A stretch of 64,000 bases of DNA, taken from the NCBI GenBank assembly GCA_006384855.1, contig VCJN01002426.1, positions 62,001 through 126,000 of the forward strand, written 5' to 3'. The stretch comes from Tetraselmis striata (Eukaryota > Chlorophyta > Chlorodendrophyceae > Chlorodendrales > Chlorodendraceae). Positions 42,177-54,898 of this stretch are shown piece by piece. Below the pieces are notes generated by a model. It was not told the origin of the DNA. It did no database searches and saw nothing but the letters and a program-made list of their open reading frames with translations. Both the position numbers and the translations under genes were made by a program. Within the stretch, counting starts at the first letter, position 1, and every line of letters begins with the position of its first letter.

Positions 42177-45100
42177 ATGTTCAACGGCTGTGCAGTGAGC
42201 ACAGGGCGGTGGTCACAGATGATGAAGAACTTCAATAGTCAGCCTGCAGAGAATGTAGCCGTTTCGTCTCAAGGTGAGCCGCATCGGCCAAGTTATCATT
42301 CATCTTATGATCATAGACTATGAGAGCGAACAATAATACCATTTGACAATAGCCGCCTTGTCGAGCTAGATGCCCAACGCTGCTTGGCGCCATCATTATA
42401 AATATATGCCCGAAGTCGGCGAGTCGTGCGAGTTTGCCTGGCCGAGACCAATGCTGTCGACGATGTGTTTATCGCTCATCGCTAAAATGAAAAATGCATA
42501 ACTATGACACGTAAGCCAATTCTTGCACAGTGCTGCATATCGGCAATGGCCGAACGAGCCGACACACAGTCATTCAATCACCATATGTGTGTCTTCACCC
42601 TTCCTGTTTATTGTGGGCCCCGAAATCGCAGGATCTGACAGCCGCCGGCAGCAGTCTCAGGCAACACCACGCAACGCGCAGATTATCAGTCGTCCCGAGC
42701 CGTCATTGTCGCAGTGCCCTGGAAGCTGGTCTCAGCCGGCTAACATGGATGCGTTGACAGTGGACGGGGAAGCATTGCGACAGCAGCATGACCAGGCTCT
42801 AGACATATTGGATAGCAATACTCTGGGCACTGTCGTCAGCCAACACTCGCAGCCTCATCATCAGAACCATCAATTGGCACCGTCAAGTGTCCGGAACTGC
42901 TGGGGGAACTTTGGGTATCATTGCAAGACCATCAGTGCCGGGATCGAGCTGCCTCTGTCACAAAACTGTGATGATCGCAGCGATGCGAGCCTCGGCCCGG
43001 AGGGCCCGCTGCTGGGTCCCAGTATCATTGCTCACCAACACACCGACAAGCCCATGCAAAGTCAGCCACAAAGTCAGGGCGATATCGGCGCTTCGCAGAC
43101 ACTGATGACAGATGAGGATGAGGATGCTGACCTGCCGGACCTTCCAGAGGATGGAAATGACCCCGAGTTGTGGGATGATGAGTTTCTGAGCGAATTGCTC
43201 ACTCAGATGACGTCTTCACAGCCCGTCTCAACTGCCTTCAATGAGTCTTTGCCTCCACGGGGCCTGTCTCAGGGAAGCTTTGGCAGTGTGGATCCCTCCG
43301 TGACAAGGGTTCCGCCCGTCAAAAGCACCCCACGGAACATTCCGGCTCAGCCCAATAGAGCGTCTTTGGCGGCCGCTGCACAGCCTGTTCTATTCAGCGG
43401 ACCGACATCAACGAATCAGCCGTTTGACGGCAAACCTGCTTCCGCTAATCCTGGCGCGTTCTGTGTGTCTCCCAGCTCTATCATAGACCGCTCCCGGTAC
43501 CCTCCTGCCGCTCTTTCGCCTCGAACGCAGCTGGCGGAGCGGGCTGAATCGGTCAGACGAAATGCTTTGGAGGCCCCTTTGGACGGCTTTGCCGAGGCTC
43601 GAGTTACTGATGGTTGCTGTCTAACGCGCGTTGAAAAGCGAAAGGCAGCTGAAAGCGCTGCCGGAGAATCGTGCAAGAAGTGTGCAAAGCTGGAGATCAC
43701 GCTGGGAAAGATGGCAAAGACGGTGAACAGCATAGAGAAGCAGATACTTGCTCTTGGTAAAGTTTGCTCCAGGGCTGACAGAAAGCAGGCAGCAATTGAA
43801 AAGACATGCTCACAAGCTCTTGGTATGTGGCCACACCCCCTGCAATACCTAGACTGACTGAGCTCAAAATCAAACATGGAACTCTTGAAAGGCAATATCG
43901 TGATTTCTACCAAGGAGATATTCATACGGATGCTGCATGCTACCTGATTATGTTTTGGCTCACGCCTTGGCTTCAGTTTGCCTTAAATAACAATAAGAAT
44001 AATGCACTTCGTAAACAACTGTCAAAATGTTCTTCGAGGATTGCAGCATAACATTCCTCAAATAATCTGAATGATGAATTGCTATAAGGGAAAGCGCCTG
44101 CGTAAAGTGCATGCGCGTATTACTACTATTCTGGTAGTGCCGTTGACCTCCAGTTGGAGACATGAACTGTCGCAGTAACGTCAACCCACAAGAAAATCAG
44201 TGACTGCATTGTATGCTAGGGTCTTGGCTATTATTTGACTGCCTTTAACGAATAGAAACTGTCCCCATAAAAAAAGCAGTGTCGTACTGCCAACGGCATA
44301 TGGCTCAAGTAGGACAGGGCAGATAGAAGGTACACAACCAAATCATTCTCTAAATGACAAAGAACAAATTTAGGTTGTTCTTAAGTAAGTAAGTAAGTAA
44401 ATTATGCTGTTGGACCTAAGCAGCATTAACATCATGTCAGTATATCTGCGATTGCCTTGCCCATGAGGTATTTGCAGGTATATGCTCTGGTAGAGAACCC
44501 TTTTAAATGCTCTGACTGGTGCTTGTGCCCCGCCTCATCATTCCGTGTAGTGGCGTCACAGCGCATTCTGCGCCACCTGAGCATTAAAGCTTCTCGAGAG
44601 ACTCCTGACCAAACAGATCCCCCTGGCGCTGAAAAGCCCGATGCTGGAGCAGAGGTACTCAACTCGAGTGATGCATGCATTGTCCCCCTTTTTCCGCAAT
44701 AATGACCTGCACATAAGCAAATATCTACAATAATGAGATGAACAAGTCCCAACCAGATTTGTGCTGACTGCTGCTGTGCTATTGTAAAGCCTCAGGTAGA
44801 CGATCACGGCTTTGTGCAGCGTGCTGCAAAGGCATCTGCAATGCGCAAAATGACGCCACGCAGCAAAGATGTGCAGACAGGAAGGACGACTTCACAGAGT
44901 CAGCCATCCGAGGCACTGAAATTGGCCATGCCACACAGAAATGGCTCGAACAAGAATAAGGCCTCTCGTACTCCTTCTCAGCATAACGCCTCTTCAGGCG
45001 CATTGTTGGATGATGAACCGATTCTGTCTCAACATGCAGATTTCACAAGTGACGTACCTGATGCCAGCAATACTGCCAGCAAGGACTCCATTTTCCTTGG

Positions 45101-48100
45101 AGAACATCACACCATCAGACATTCAGGTCCTGGCCAAGCAGGTGACACAGCTGGGACAAATGCTCAGGATGACCTGCCAGCACCTGTGATCCAAGAGTGC
45201 GCTCTCAAGGCAGCCAGTCCTCAGCTGCAGACAACCCTGAGCAGGCAAGACCCGGCTCCAGATGCTCCATGCGCGTCGCCGAGTATGATATCAACCAGTG
45301 TGGTCGGCAAGGCCGCTGCTGCTGACTCGGCACAAGACTACGCCGACAGTGTTGTCTGCAAGCAAGGCGTCACAGGCCCATCAGTACCAGACGCTGCAGA
45401 TACCGCAAGTCTGGCACAGATGGTGACTATTGCCATTGCTATTTATTCAGCCTTGTGTCGTGGCTTTCTCTTCTGTATCACCTAATAATTGCGATGCTTG
45501 TGATTGTGAAAATGTGTATCATTGTGTTAAACGCCTACATTCAACGTATTCCTGTGCTATGAATAGCAGGTTAAGCCTAGTGAGACACCAAGGCTGCCCC
45601 TGGCACAACAACGAGCTTTGCTGGGACAGCATGTATGGGTAAGCTGCCTGCCTGCTGTCCGCTGCATGAAACCAACCATGGTGACAGGGTCTCCTTTTTT
45701 GCCCCCGGTCACCAGCCTTGGTCCCTGTTGCCAATCTGAAGTGCTGTCACGCCTCCCCCGTCCTCCTGCCTCCGCAGGTGTATTGGGCTGCCGATGCAAA
45801 ATGGTATGCTGGCACAGTGGCTGATGTTCAGACGCAGAGGCACAGCAAGCAGGTGCTTATCCGCTACACTGACAATGAAGAGGAGTGGGGTGACCTCCTG
45901 CAAGGTGGCAACTCTTTTCTTCGTGTGGATGAAGAAGGGGAGAACGAGATCTGCTCACTTGAGTGGCAGGATGCTGCCGTGGCCGCGGTCCTACCTGAAG
46001 CAGCACTCAGGACGGAGCGGGTCCAGGTCTGCCTCTCCACAGCAGTGCCCCTCTTGACCTTGAAACCTCCCTTCACGCAATCTGCATGCATAACCTTCTT
46101 GCGCACAACCCCTTGCAAACATCTTTGTTGTGCCACACACCTGACAACTTCTTCATAACTTACTGATCTACTTGGTCATACCGAAATAATCAGTATTTAG
46201 CAAACTTCTATGCATGAACATTCAAGCTCTCTTATGAAGCTCCTGCAGTCTTTGGCCTGTTTGATGCAAATTTTATGCACACAGTTGAATACTGCTGTAG
46301 AATGCTGCAAAAAACTGTATTGTATGACTATCAACAGCATGAAGCTTCATTTATACTGACTTCTGGATATCATTCTAATGCCAAGGCAAAGACCAGGCTG
46401 TGCCCTGGAAGTGGGAAAGCTGCTAAGAAGACAGCAGCGCCCTGCCAGGCCATGGCTTCCTCCATGACGGGCTTATCAGCCAAGCGCACAGCCTTCTTGA
46501 AGGCAAGTTGCAGCAACGACTTTACTCCTCCACCTCAAGCTTTTCGGCCTCTCAACCTCACCCCTTCCCTTGCAAGTGCCACACCTTCACCCGGCACCCA
46601 TCCAGCCAGTGGCCCCAGTCAGCAAGGCCGTCAATTCGAAACACAGGTAGGTGCCCACGTGATGGTCAGAATTGAAATTGCAAATGATGCTACCTTAACA
46701 CGACATCCTGTCTTGATCGTGCTTTTATCACTTGTGTGGATGCCTAGAACAAAGTTCATCATTTATGTTGCACAGAATATCATGGGTCTACGGTGTACAA
46801 GTGACTGGTGTGTCTTCAAAATCTGAATCAACAGCGAGATTTCATATTTTCAGAAGGAGATATGCAGCAGTATGTAGAAGGAGATAGACAATGCATGCGG
46901 CACTTAATGCCATCTGCAGTCACTATCAATAGCAAACTTCTGCTTCATACTTCTGCTGGCTCACAATCACCGTGCGTGCGTGCGCTAGAGCCAGGAGGCC
47001 ATCACGCCGGCAGCACCGGTGAGCTGTGGGCCTGGGCGGCTAAGGAAGCACCAGCCGGCGGTGCGTGGGCTGGCCAGGCTGTCCCTGCTATCATGCCCAA
47101 AGAGACTGACATCCTGTCTGACATATATATCTTAGGTTCAACTGTGAGTATCACAAGTGGTATGATATCATAAGCTCGACTCTACGGTGCAGACATATTG
47201 CAATGCATACTGCGCTTAATCCTATCTTCAATCACTATATATAGAACACTTCCTTTCTAGCAAGCTTTTGCTGCAGCTTTGTTGCAGACTCCTGCTTCAG
47301 ACTTCTAATTGCTTGCGATCTGCGTGCATGTGCTAGAGCCAGGAGGCCATCACGCCGGCATCACCGGCGAGCCGTGGGCCTGGGCGGCTAAAGAAGCACC
47401 AGCCGGCGGTACGTGGGCTGGCCAGTCTGCATCTGCTTTCATACTCAAGGAGACTGACATCCTGTCTGACATAAAAATCTCAGTTTCAAATGTGTGTATC
47501 GCAAGTGGTATGATATAATATCAACTCTCAGCTGCAGACATGTAGCAACGAACACTGCCCTTCTGGAAATCTTTGGCTGTAGCTTTGTAGACTTCTGCTG
47601 GCTAACAATCACCGTGTGTGTGTGCTAGAGCCAGGAAGCCATCACGCAGGCATCACCGGCGAGCCGTGGGCCTGGGCGGCCAAGGAAGCACCAGCCGGCG
47701 GTGCGTGGGCTGGCCAGTCTGCACCTGCTATCATGCTTAAGGAGACTGACATCCTGTCTGACATAAGAATCTCAGTTTCAAATGTATGCATCTCAAGTGC
47801 TAGGATATCATCATCTCGTCAACTATCAGCTGCAGACATATTGCAACGAACACTGCCCTTCTGGAAATCTTTGGCTGTAGCTTTGTAGACTTCTGCTGGC
47901 TAACAATCACCGTGTGTGTGTGCTAGAGCCAGGAGGCCATCACGCCGCCAGCACCGGTGAGCCGTGGGCCTGGGCGGCCAAGGAAGCAACAGCCGGCGGT
48001 ACGCGGGCTGGCCAGTCTGTCCCTGCTGTCATGCCCAACGGCCCCCTGGTACGCCAGTGCGTGGGCTCCTGGATATGGCTCCAACATGGTCGCCCTTGCG

Positions 48101-51100
48101 CAGGTGGAGCCTGTGCCTGCACCTGTCGACGTATCTTCTTCAGCTGCCACCGCAGTATGCGAGAGGCAGGAGCACTGGCAGTTGGCAAAGCACACACTGT
48201 CGGTAATTTCCTTCTCCCTGATTCCTTTAATCCACCAACAATTTGAAATATATTTTGAAATGCACTAGCCTCAGAGTGAATACGGATTGCATTTCCATAT
48301 CTCAGCCAACCATATTATTGTATGCTTGAATCTGCACGATAGCTGGAATCAAAATGATATTTAAATAATCATTGCTTTGCTGCACGCTTATCCTCTATGT
48401 TTTACTTCCTGGTATCAGAATACAGCTGTACTGTGCGACTACTAGCTGGCTGCTTTATTTATAGCACAATATGGCGGGAATATTGGACTCGCGTTCCCCA
48501 GCGGAGTAGAATGTCAAATGAGCAAACCGCCCCCTTGTCTCCACTGCAGGGTCATCCTCCACCTGCGCAGAATCTTGGCAGTGTTTTTGGGAGCCACTCT
48601 CTGCCCCACGTCACTCCAGAGCCAGCCCCTGCTCCCAAGCCCGCTCATCCACAGGTTTCGGAACGTAAACCTCTCCGCATGCTCTCCAGCTGCAAAAATC
48701 CACTGCCAAGCCCTCCGGAACCTCTCAGCACGCTATCAGCAGGCCTGCCCAGATGCCCTCTAGGAGACATATCCACAAGCGCAGTGCCTGAGCAGGGCAT
48801 TCTGGCAGTCGAACAGGAGCTCACTCCCAGGCGCATCACGCCTTTAAACCCGCGCATTGGGAAGGAGAATGTGAACACACTACCAGTCCATCTGAAGGAG
48901 AACGACATGGGTTCAAAGGATCTCCCTGCCGGTACGTGTTCAAGATCTCTACGGAATGGAACAGTGGCATCGCGAGCTTCAGGATCACCGGCACACGAAT
49001 TTCAACACCCCATCACACCTTCAGATGTCTCAACATCGCATCAGAGCAATCCGAAGCACAGCCAGCAGCTATCGCCTAAACCTGCAGGTGAGCATATAGG
49101 CACTAAGATTCATCTGTACTGAATAAACACGTCTACTATATCGGAAACTGAGTCTATCTCCGATGAGATGATTGCATACGATTTCAAGGCAAAATAAACC
49201 TATCTACGCGATTTTATATTGCCTATGCACTCAATTCTGCTATTCCCCTCACCCCCTACCCCTTTCTTCCCTTCCCCTCTGCTACAAGGAGAATCAAAAC
49301 AAGCATCCTCAATGTGCCGTCAGAAAGCTACTACCAGTCATCAGTGCAGCCTGACTCTGTCAACAGCAGCCCTCCTGAAGCAGTGCCCAGCAAGTGCCCC
49401 AGAACCAGTAAAAGCTGACAGTGCTCAATCCTCGAAGGATCCTTCAGTCGTTGTTGGAGGGGGTGTCGGCGCCGTGAGCGGTACGCTTCAGCCATTCAAC
49501 TTCCATGGGAGTGTGCAGTCAGAACCTCCGCGTCGTGACCTGTTGTCTACAGCATCGCCTGATTGCTCCTCTATCTTCTCAGCATCAGAAAGTACGGGCT
49601 TGAGATGTTTGTTGTGACTGCATAGCAGCGTAGTTTGTGCTGTGTGTGCACATCCCTGGCTGTATGCCCGACCCTCTTAACAGACACTTGACTTCAGAGG
49701 TTGTTGCTGCAATTATTCACGTCCATTTGCAGAGATGCCGCGAAGGTCTCTCCTGTCGTCTGTCCACGAGCTAAACGGCAGCAGTCTGCGTCATCCATTG
49801 CCGCCCTGCTCACCAAAAGGTATCTCAGAGTTGAGTGCTGCGTTCTGTTCTGGACATTATCATGTCGAGCTGCGCCGTCTGCTTCATTGTTGCTTCTCAG
49901 CCTATTTGCTAGTGCATCTCAGCTGCCGCTGATGCCATCAGGTCGAGAGGCAACGCCACATGATCCCGTTGGCGCTACATCTGATGTGGCAGCAGGCAAT
50001 GCAACAGGTTAGACGCAGCTGGCAGCAACCTGTCGCTGACACTCCCCGCACCGATACGTATCAATAATCTAACTTTCTGGCACTGTGATTGTTCAGAGCT
50101 GGGGAAAGGCCCTCTCCCAATCAGGCAGGCAAAGCTGGCAGAAGAGTCAGCCCACTGCCCTTCATCGGGCAGTGGTCCTGCCACCATGAGCAAGCCTGCT
50201 TGTCAGGAGAAACCCGCGTCACCTGTGTTCCAACGCCAGACTGCATCACTGCCAACACGGCCACTCACTGCGTCTCCGGCAGAACATGCCCTGCCTGCTG
50301 TAGCCGCAGCCGGTACTCCAACTCCTCTTCCTCGCATCACCAAGCCAATGTCTGCTGGCATGGTTTAGCAACACATGAATCAAAAAATGACATCTGTGCT
50401 TTCAGCTGTTTCAATGCACACACCTGACCGTTGCACTGCCGGAAGCTGCTGTCTCTCTGGCCAAAAAAGCTCTGGTCATTTGAAGCTGCAATATCAACTG
50501 AAGAAATTGTGGCCCTGTGCGTGCATTAGCTGCAGGCTCGGGGAACAAGCCCAACCTTGGAGCTTTGCAGACTGCAAGCAGGACAATCCAGCATGCACCG
50601 GCCCCTCTGCAGCAGAAAAGGGTCCCTTCTGCAGTGACACACCCACTGAGCTCAGTTAGCAATCCTTCGCAAACGATCAAATCCAAGTCTGACGTTTCGC
50701 AGCACGCCGACAGCAATGTGGCAGATCGCATGGCAGCTCCTCAGACTCACCCAAGCTCGGCAGGTGGACATGCTGGGAAATCAACCTCGCCACTTCGCAC
50801 CCCGACACCTCCTCCCACAGGCAAGGTGCTCCCTGGCGAGGTGCCAAAATCAAACCATGCTTCCGCATCAGGTGTGTCCGTGGCATGCCAACTGTTCTGC
50901 ACACATGGTTGCCACGATAACGTACCTGCTGTACAAAGCATGAAACTCGTCGCGGCATCAAGCACCAAGGGATTGCATCCTCCAAAGAGGCAAAGAGCCA
51001 GCATGAAATCTCGACATCATTACAGCGCTGCAACTGCTGCCTTCACAGGGGCAGGACAATGGCGCAAGGTTTCCCGTCCACAGTCGCTACCATCAGTTAC

Positions 51101-52724
51101 TGCAGAGGCTCGCCCATCAGTCTCAGGAATGCAGTCCAAGTTGCCCCGGGCTATTGCGACAGTCTCTTCAATGGCAAGCAAGCCCTTGCGCGACATATAT
51201 GTCGTTAGCAACCCACCTCCCTCAACCGCCAACAATGGCATGGAGAGTAGGCATGAGCGCCAAGGTCTGCACTTTGATCCTCAACAACGCACATCCTCCC
51301 CTCCTCCGCACATCAACGCCCAAAGTTCTGCTTGCTCGACCCTCAACAGCTCGGGCAAAGCAGGTTAGCCCACACATTCACAGATGTGCCCAGACTTGGA
51401 TTCACCTGACACACAAACCATGCCTGACATGCTTTTGCATTTGAGTGCATTTCGGCTGGGTTTTGCAGACCTTGCAGGGCTGGCGAACCGTCCGCCTCTC
51501 AAGTCTTTGGCGATGAGGTCAGAAACTCTCCTGCCAGCGCCTGCCAGGCAGCTTCCGAGCACCGTGGACTCCGGAGGTGCATGGAAGCCAGCCTGGACCG
51601 CAAAGCCTGATCCCAAGAGCAGAAGCGCTTCTCTGAACCCCACTTCGCCTGATGGAGGGGGCACAATCCGGGCAAGGCAGCCCCAGGACATCCCATCAGT
51701 TCCGTCTCCACCCAGAGCCTCCATGCCAGCATCTACAGGTGCGATGGCAGCATTCATGCTTGTTGAATTATACGTACCTGTGTTGTCGGTCCAGCATGTC
51801 ATCCCAGTATCATGTCAGGGATGCACGGTGTAACCATGAAACTTAACAAGTACACTACTGACCCTGTGTCTGGCACTCTGCTGGCTGATTGCAGTGAAGC
51901 CTTCAATTGCTCAAGCATCAGCTCTCATCGGTGAGAGGGGCGGCTCTGCTGTCGGTGGCATGCCCAGCAAAGCTGCTGGTACATGGAAGTCGTTCCCATC
52001 ATCCCGCTTGTCTCAGCCAGAGAAGCTAGCAGAATCCCCATCTCCTGGTCTTCCACCACCTGTTCATTCAAGTGATGCATTGATAGCCCCCCACAGCCAT
52101 CCAAGTGACAATGGGCCAGCAACATCCAAATGCATTCCCCTCCCAGCAGCTGCTGGCCCAGTACTACACGAGGCACAGAGTGATGGAAAGGCGGCTGCCG
52201 CTCTGGCAGGTACATATAGCGAAAATGTATTGTCCGAAAAACACTTTCCGGTCACTGCATGTCATTGCAAGTCGCAGCCGTTTACACAGTCCCTAATTCA
52301 TGCGTCTGGAATTAACTTCGTATTTTCAGAGACCGGAGCCATGCAAAGCAACGAGGAGAACAACGTCCGCCCTATCAAACGTCGGGGGCGCCGCGTTGGG
52401 CAGCCCCGGGGAAGAGGATCGGCTGCAACCGGAGCTTCTCAGCCATCCAGCGCCACTGCAACGTCGAGCCAGCGCAGTGCAGACCCCTCGCCTCAGCTCC
52501 AGCCTGTGCTTCCTTCCTCAACCCAGCCCCCCAGGATGAAGAGTCAGCACCAAAGCAACGGGCACCTGCCCCCCATGGCGCAGGAGGTTCCACGCGTTGC
52601 GCCTTCCAAGCTTGAATCACACCCAACCAACAGGCCCGAGTGCCAGCGTGGCACCAGCAGCAGCGCCGGCATCAACCGCCTGTGTGCTACTGGCGAGTGG
52701 AAGGTCCGGAAGACCGCAAAGTAA
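42177..52724 (+). CDS. Large SQ/TQ-rich protein with Tudor-like domain and AT-hooks
   Basis: About 20 exons encode roughly 2,000 residues. Exons read in phase: 42177-42273, 42632-43822, 44590-44654, 44796-45422, 45778-46026, 46392-46646, four 66-nt exons (46995-47998), 48104-48202, 48502-49087, 49289-49591, 49733-49819, 49942-50007, one starting at 50097 (end uncertain), one near 50400-50470, 50536-51363, 51469-51738, 51895-52209, 52330-52724. Features: 13 SQ/TQ sites in the first ~260 residues, an acidic patch (DEDEDADLPDLPEDGNDPE), a coiled coil (about 385-428), a Tudor-like domain (about 661-715: VYWAADAKWYAGTV ... IRYTDNEEEWGDL), AT-hook motifs (GPGRPRKxQPA) and a basic C-terminus (IKRRGRRVGQPRGRG). 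The rest is Ser/Pro/Gln-rich and likely disordered. SQ/TQ clusters plus Tudor recall DNA-damage mediators, but no BRCT is visible. Nuclear chromatin role is inference. Exons 50300-50535 are the weak point. Confidence 0.72.
46995..47998 (+). repeat. Four tandem exon-intron units, each with an AT-hook-like exon
   Basis: Exons 46995-47060, 47343-47408, 47635-47700 and 47933-47998 are each exactly 66 nt, phase 0 at both ends, preceded by GCTAGAGCCAG and followed by GTRCG donors. Each encodes EAIT, a short linker, GPGR(L/P)(R/K)K and (H/Q)QPA. The last two keep the AT-hook core GRP; the first two have GRL. The introns are also homologous (shared ACATCCTGTCTGACATA and GAACACTGCCCTTCTGG), so whole exon-intron units of about 290-350 bp were duplicated. 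Skipping or gaining any unit would keep the frame. Confidence 0.88.
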
Positions 52725-53326
52725 CGCAGGGACGCAGCGCACTGCATCGGTGCTGTATTCCTGCAGTGCGGGTGCCAAGAAAATGTATTTGCAATTTAGA
52801 TGTGAAGTACCGCTGCTGTGTCTGACAAGCAGCGGGACAGTACCTCCGTGGCTGCTCGTGCAGATCTTTCATTATTATGTAGTAGTCCAACCCTGGTCCG
52901 AATTGCTATTTAATCTGAATAGCTTCTCTATGGACACAGGAAGTGACCGCGCCGCATCAGTTTTGGCTACTCCTGCCAGAAATGACAGCACATTGCCGAC
53001 AAGAAAATATAGTGTGGGACACAAATCCTTTCAGGCATGTTTATGCAATGTTTCAATCCAGCGGATTCTCCATTTCTGCGTTTCTATCCCATATCCATGC
53101 AGGAACATATTCCCAGCAAAGCGCCGAATCCCCAGTGACAAACCACTGCACCTCAGAGATAGATAGGGGCGTCTAGCGCCCCGTGTCCCAGTGCTGCGAG
53201 TCTGAGATGTCAGATTACATTACGGGCGATTCCACCGGTGCTGCAGGGGACATCCCGCAGCTAGCATATGCTCGAGTTCTACTCCTAAGTCTGTACCACT
53301 CCTAAGCGACATAAGCCGCCCATGGT
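52725..53326. other. Convergent intergenic region
   Basis: Lies between the stop codons of two convergent genes. Frames here (for example 52597-53166) overlap the end of the previous gene in another frame and show no family resemblance. Confidence 0.5.
53215..53219 (-). terminator. TGTAA poly(A) signal of mL46 gene
   Basis: On the minus strand TGTAA lies about 108 bases past the mL46 stop codon, within the short convergent spacer. Confidence 0.45.
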
Positions 53327-54898
53327 CTACTCGCCTAACATACGAGATGTCAGCTCGCATAAATCTGTGTCCTTGATGTAGTCGGCAATCTCTTCCTTCG
53401 TGACCTGCAGCAGACACAGTCGTCAACAAAATGCCCTGCCAGCTATTCATTCCGCCTCTGCTAGATTGCAAATTCACAACAGCCCATGTTGCCTCTTGCA
53501 TACGTCGCACCCAAATGCGGTCATCTGCTCCACTGCTGGGCTCCAGCGCGAAGTCGTCCTGCATTATTTGGACCTTGTTGAAAAACTGAGCGCCCCCTGC
53601 AGTGGCCGCCACCAACATCGAAAAGAAGAGTTCAGGCAGGTGAATCGCTTGCTGACACGTACATGAGAGAATTCGGAGGTGGCAGGCACAGCTGGTTTGC
53701 AGTGTTGTATGTGTGGATTGTATGCATGTTGGGTTGCAAAACATAAGTGGTAAATACCTGACGACAGCGGCAGGTGGCCCATGGGAGCATTCCCCACAAA
53801 GTAGCATTTCACCTCCTCTCCGGCCAGAGCCTTCATATTCCGCTCTGCGGTATCCCTGGGGGAAAGAGGAAGGAGCGCAGTTGTCGTCAGAGCCGTGGCC
53901 AGCGATATGGAGCGAATCATTGTCCCCCAGTTCACGCCATCCAAGGGCCGGCTCCCATGGCGCGCTCTCAGATCTCGAACATGCCCCTGAACGAGCAGTG
54001 CAACTCAACCCCATATGTACCACGGGAGGGCGAATACCTCAGCGTCTCGCCCTCCTCATTCTCCACGCTCGGGAAGCCCCACTCCTGCGTGGACTTGTTC
54101 TTCACCAGCAGGAACAGGCGCCTGTCTAGCTTCCGCCATGTGGTTCTGTGCCGAAGCACCCCCAATGTGTCAGAGGCGTGCCCAGCTGTGTGCCGCCAAA
54201 TGCCGCGCATAGGGCTACGCTGCTGGAGGGGTCACCTGACGTCACCAGTTTCATCCGCCTCAGTGGTGCGGCTCGCAGGCTCCCAGCTGTCCACCTGACC
54301 CAAAACAAACAGAGCAGACGCTCAGCGCTGTGCCAACGCCGCAGGTCATCCCTGTAGCGCGCAGTAGGGAGGGCTCAGCGCTGCCTCTGCTGTGCCGTCA
54401 TGCAGCTGGAGCTACCTCCGTCTCTTGATCTCCGTCCTCAGTGGCCGTCGACTTGTCGACATCAGTGAACTCCTGTAGAATGCAGAGAGGAGAGCATACC
54501 GGGAAAAGGGTGAGTGAGACCCTCCATCAAGGTTTTGTGGACAGGGAATGGGGGACTGTGCAGTTATGGCAGCAGGTGGGAGAGCGCTGGCTCCCTGGCT
54601 ACGCTGCTCCCTCTGGCATCGAACAGTCTACCTCGGCGCACAGAGGTAGGGATGAGATGGCGTCACTGAGCAGGTCGTATACATCAGTCTGCCGAAAGCT
54701 GGGGGACTCGCCTCAGGAAGAATCTTATATTTCGACACCAGAGTTGCCCTGTGGAGCGTGCGGGGAATGCGTTAGCGGTGGTTAGGGTGAGCGCTGCGAG
54801 AGCCGGCGGTGTGTCCATTTCAGACACGTCTCTGCCTGGCACACTCACTGCCACTCCTGGTAGGCGACCTCGTAGTCCTTCGGCTCGGGAGTAATCCA
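53327..54898 (-). CDS. MRPL46: Mitochondrial ribosomal protein mL46 (first exon unresolved)
   Basis: mL46 is a Nudix-fold protein of the mitochondrial large ribosomal subunit. Eight exons keep phase: 54898-54849, 54698-54632, 54472-54416, 54294-54236, 54145-54038, 53855-53758, 53596-53511, 53404-53327. Signatures: TEADETGDVRTTWRKLDRRL before the Nudix fold, FLLVKNKSTQEWGFPSVEN, EEGETLRDTAERNMKAL (degenerate Nudix box, as usual in mL46), FVGNAPMGHLPL, QFFNKVQIM and the C-terminal IWVTKEEIADYI. The N-terminus must lie upstream: an Arg/Ala-rich frame at 55445-55215 (starting MRDSCFRAGKALRLGG) would suit a mitochondrial presequence, but its junction to WITPEPKDYEVAYQ is not clear. Confidence 0.9.
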
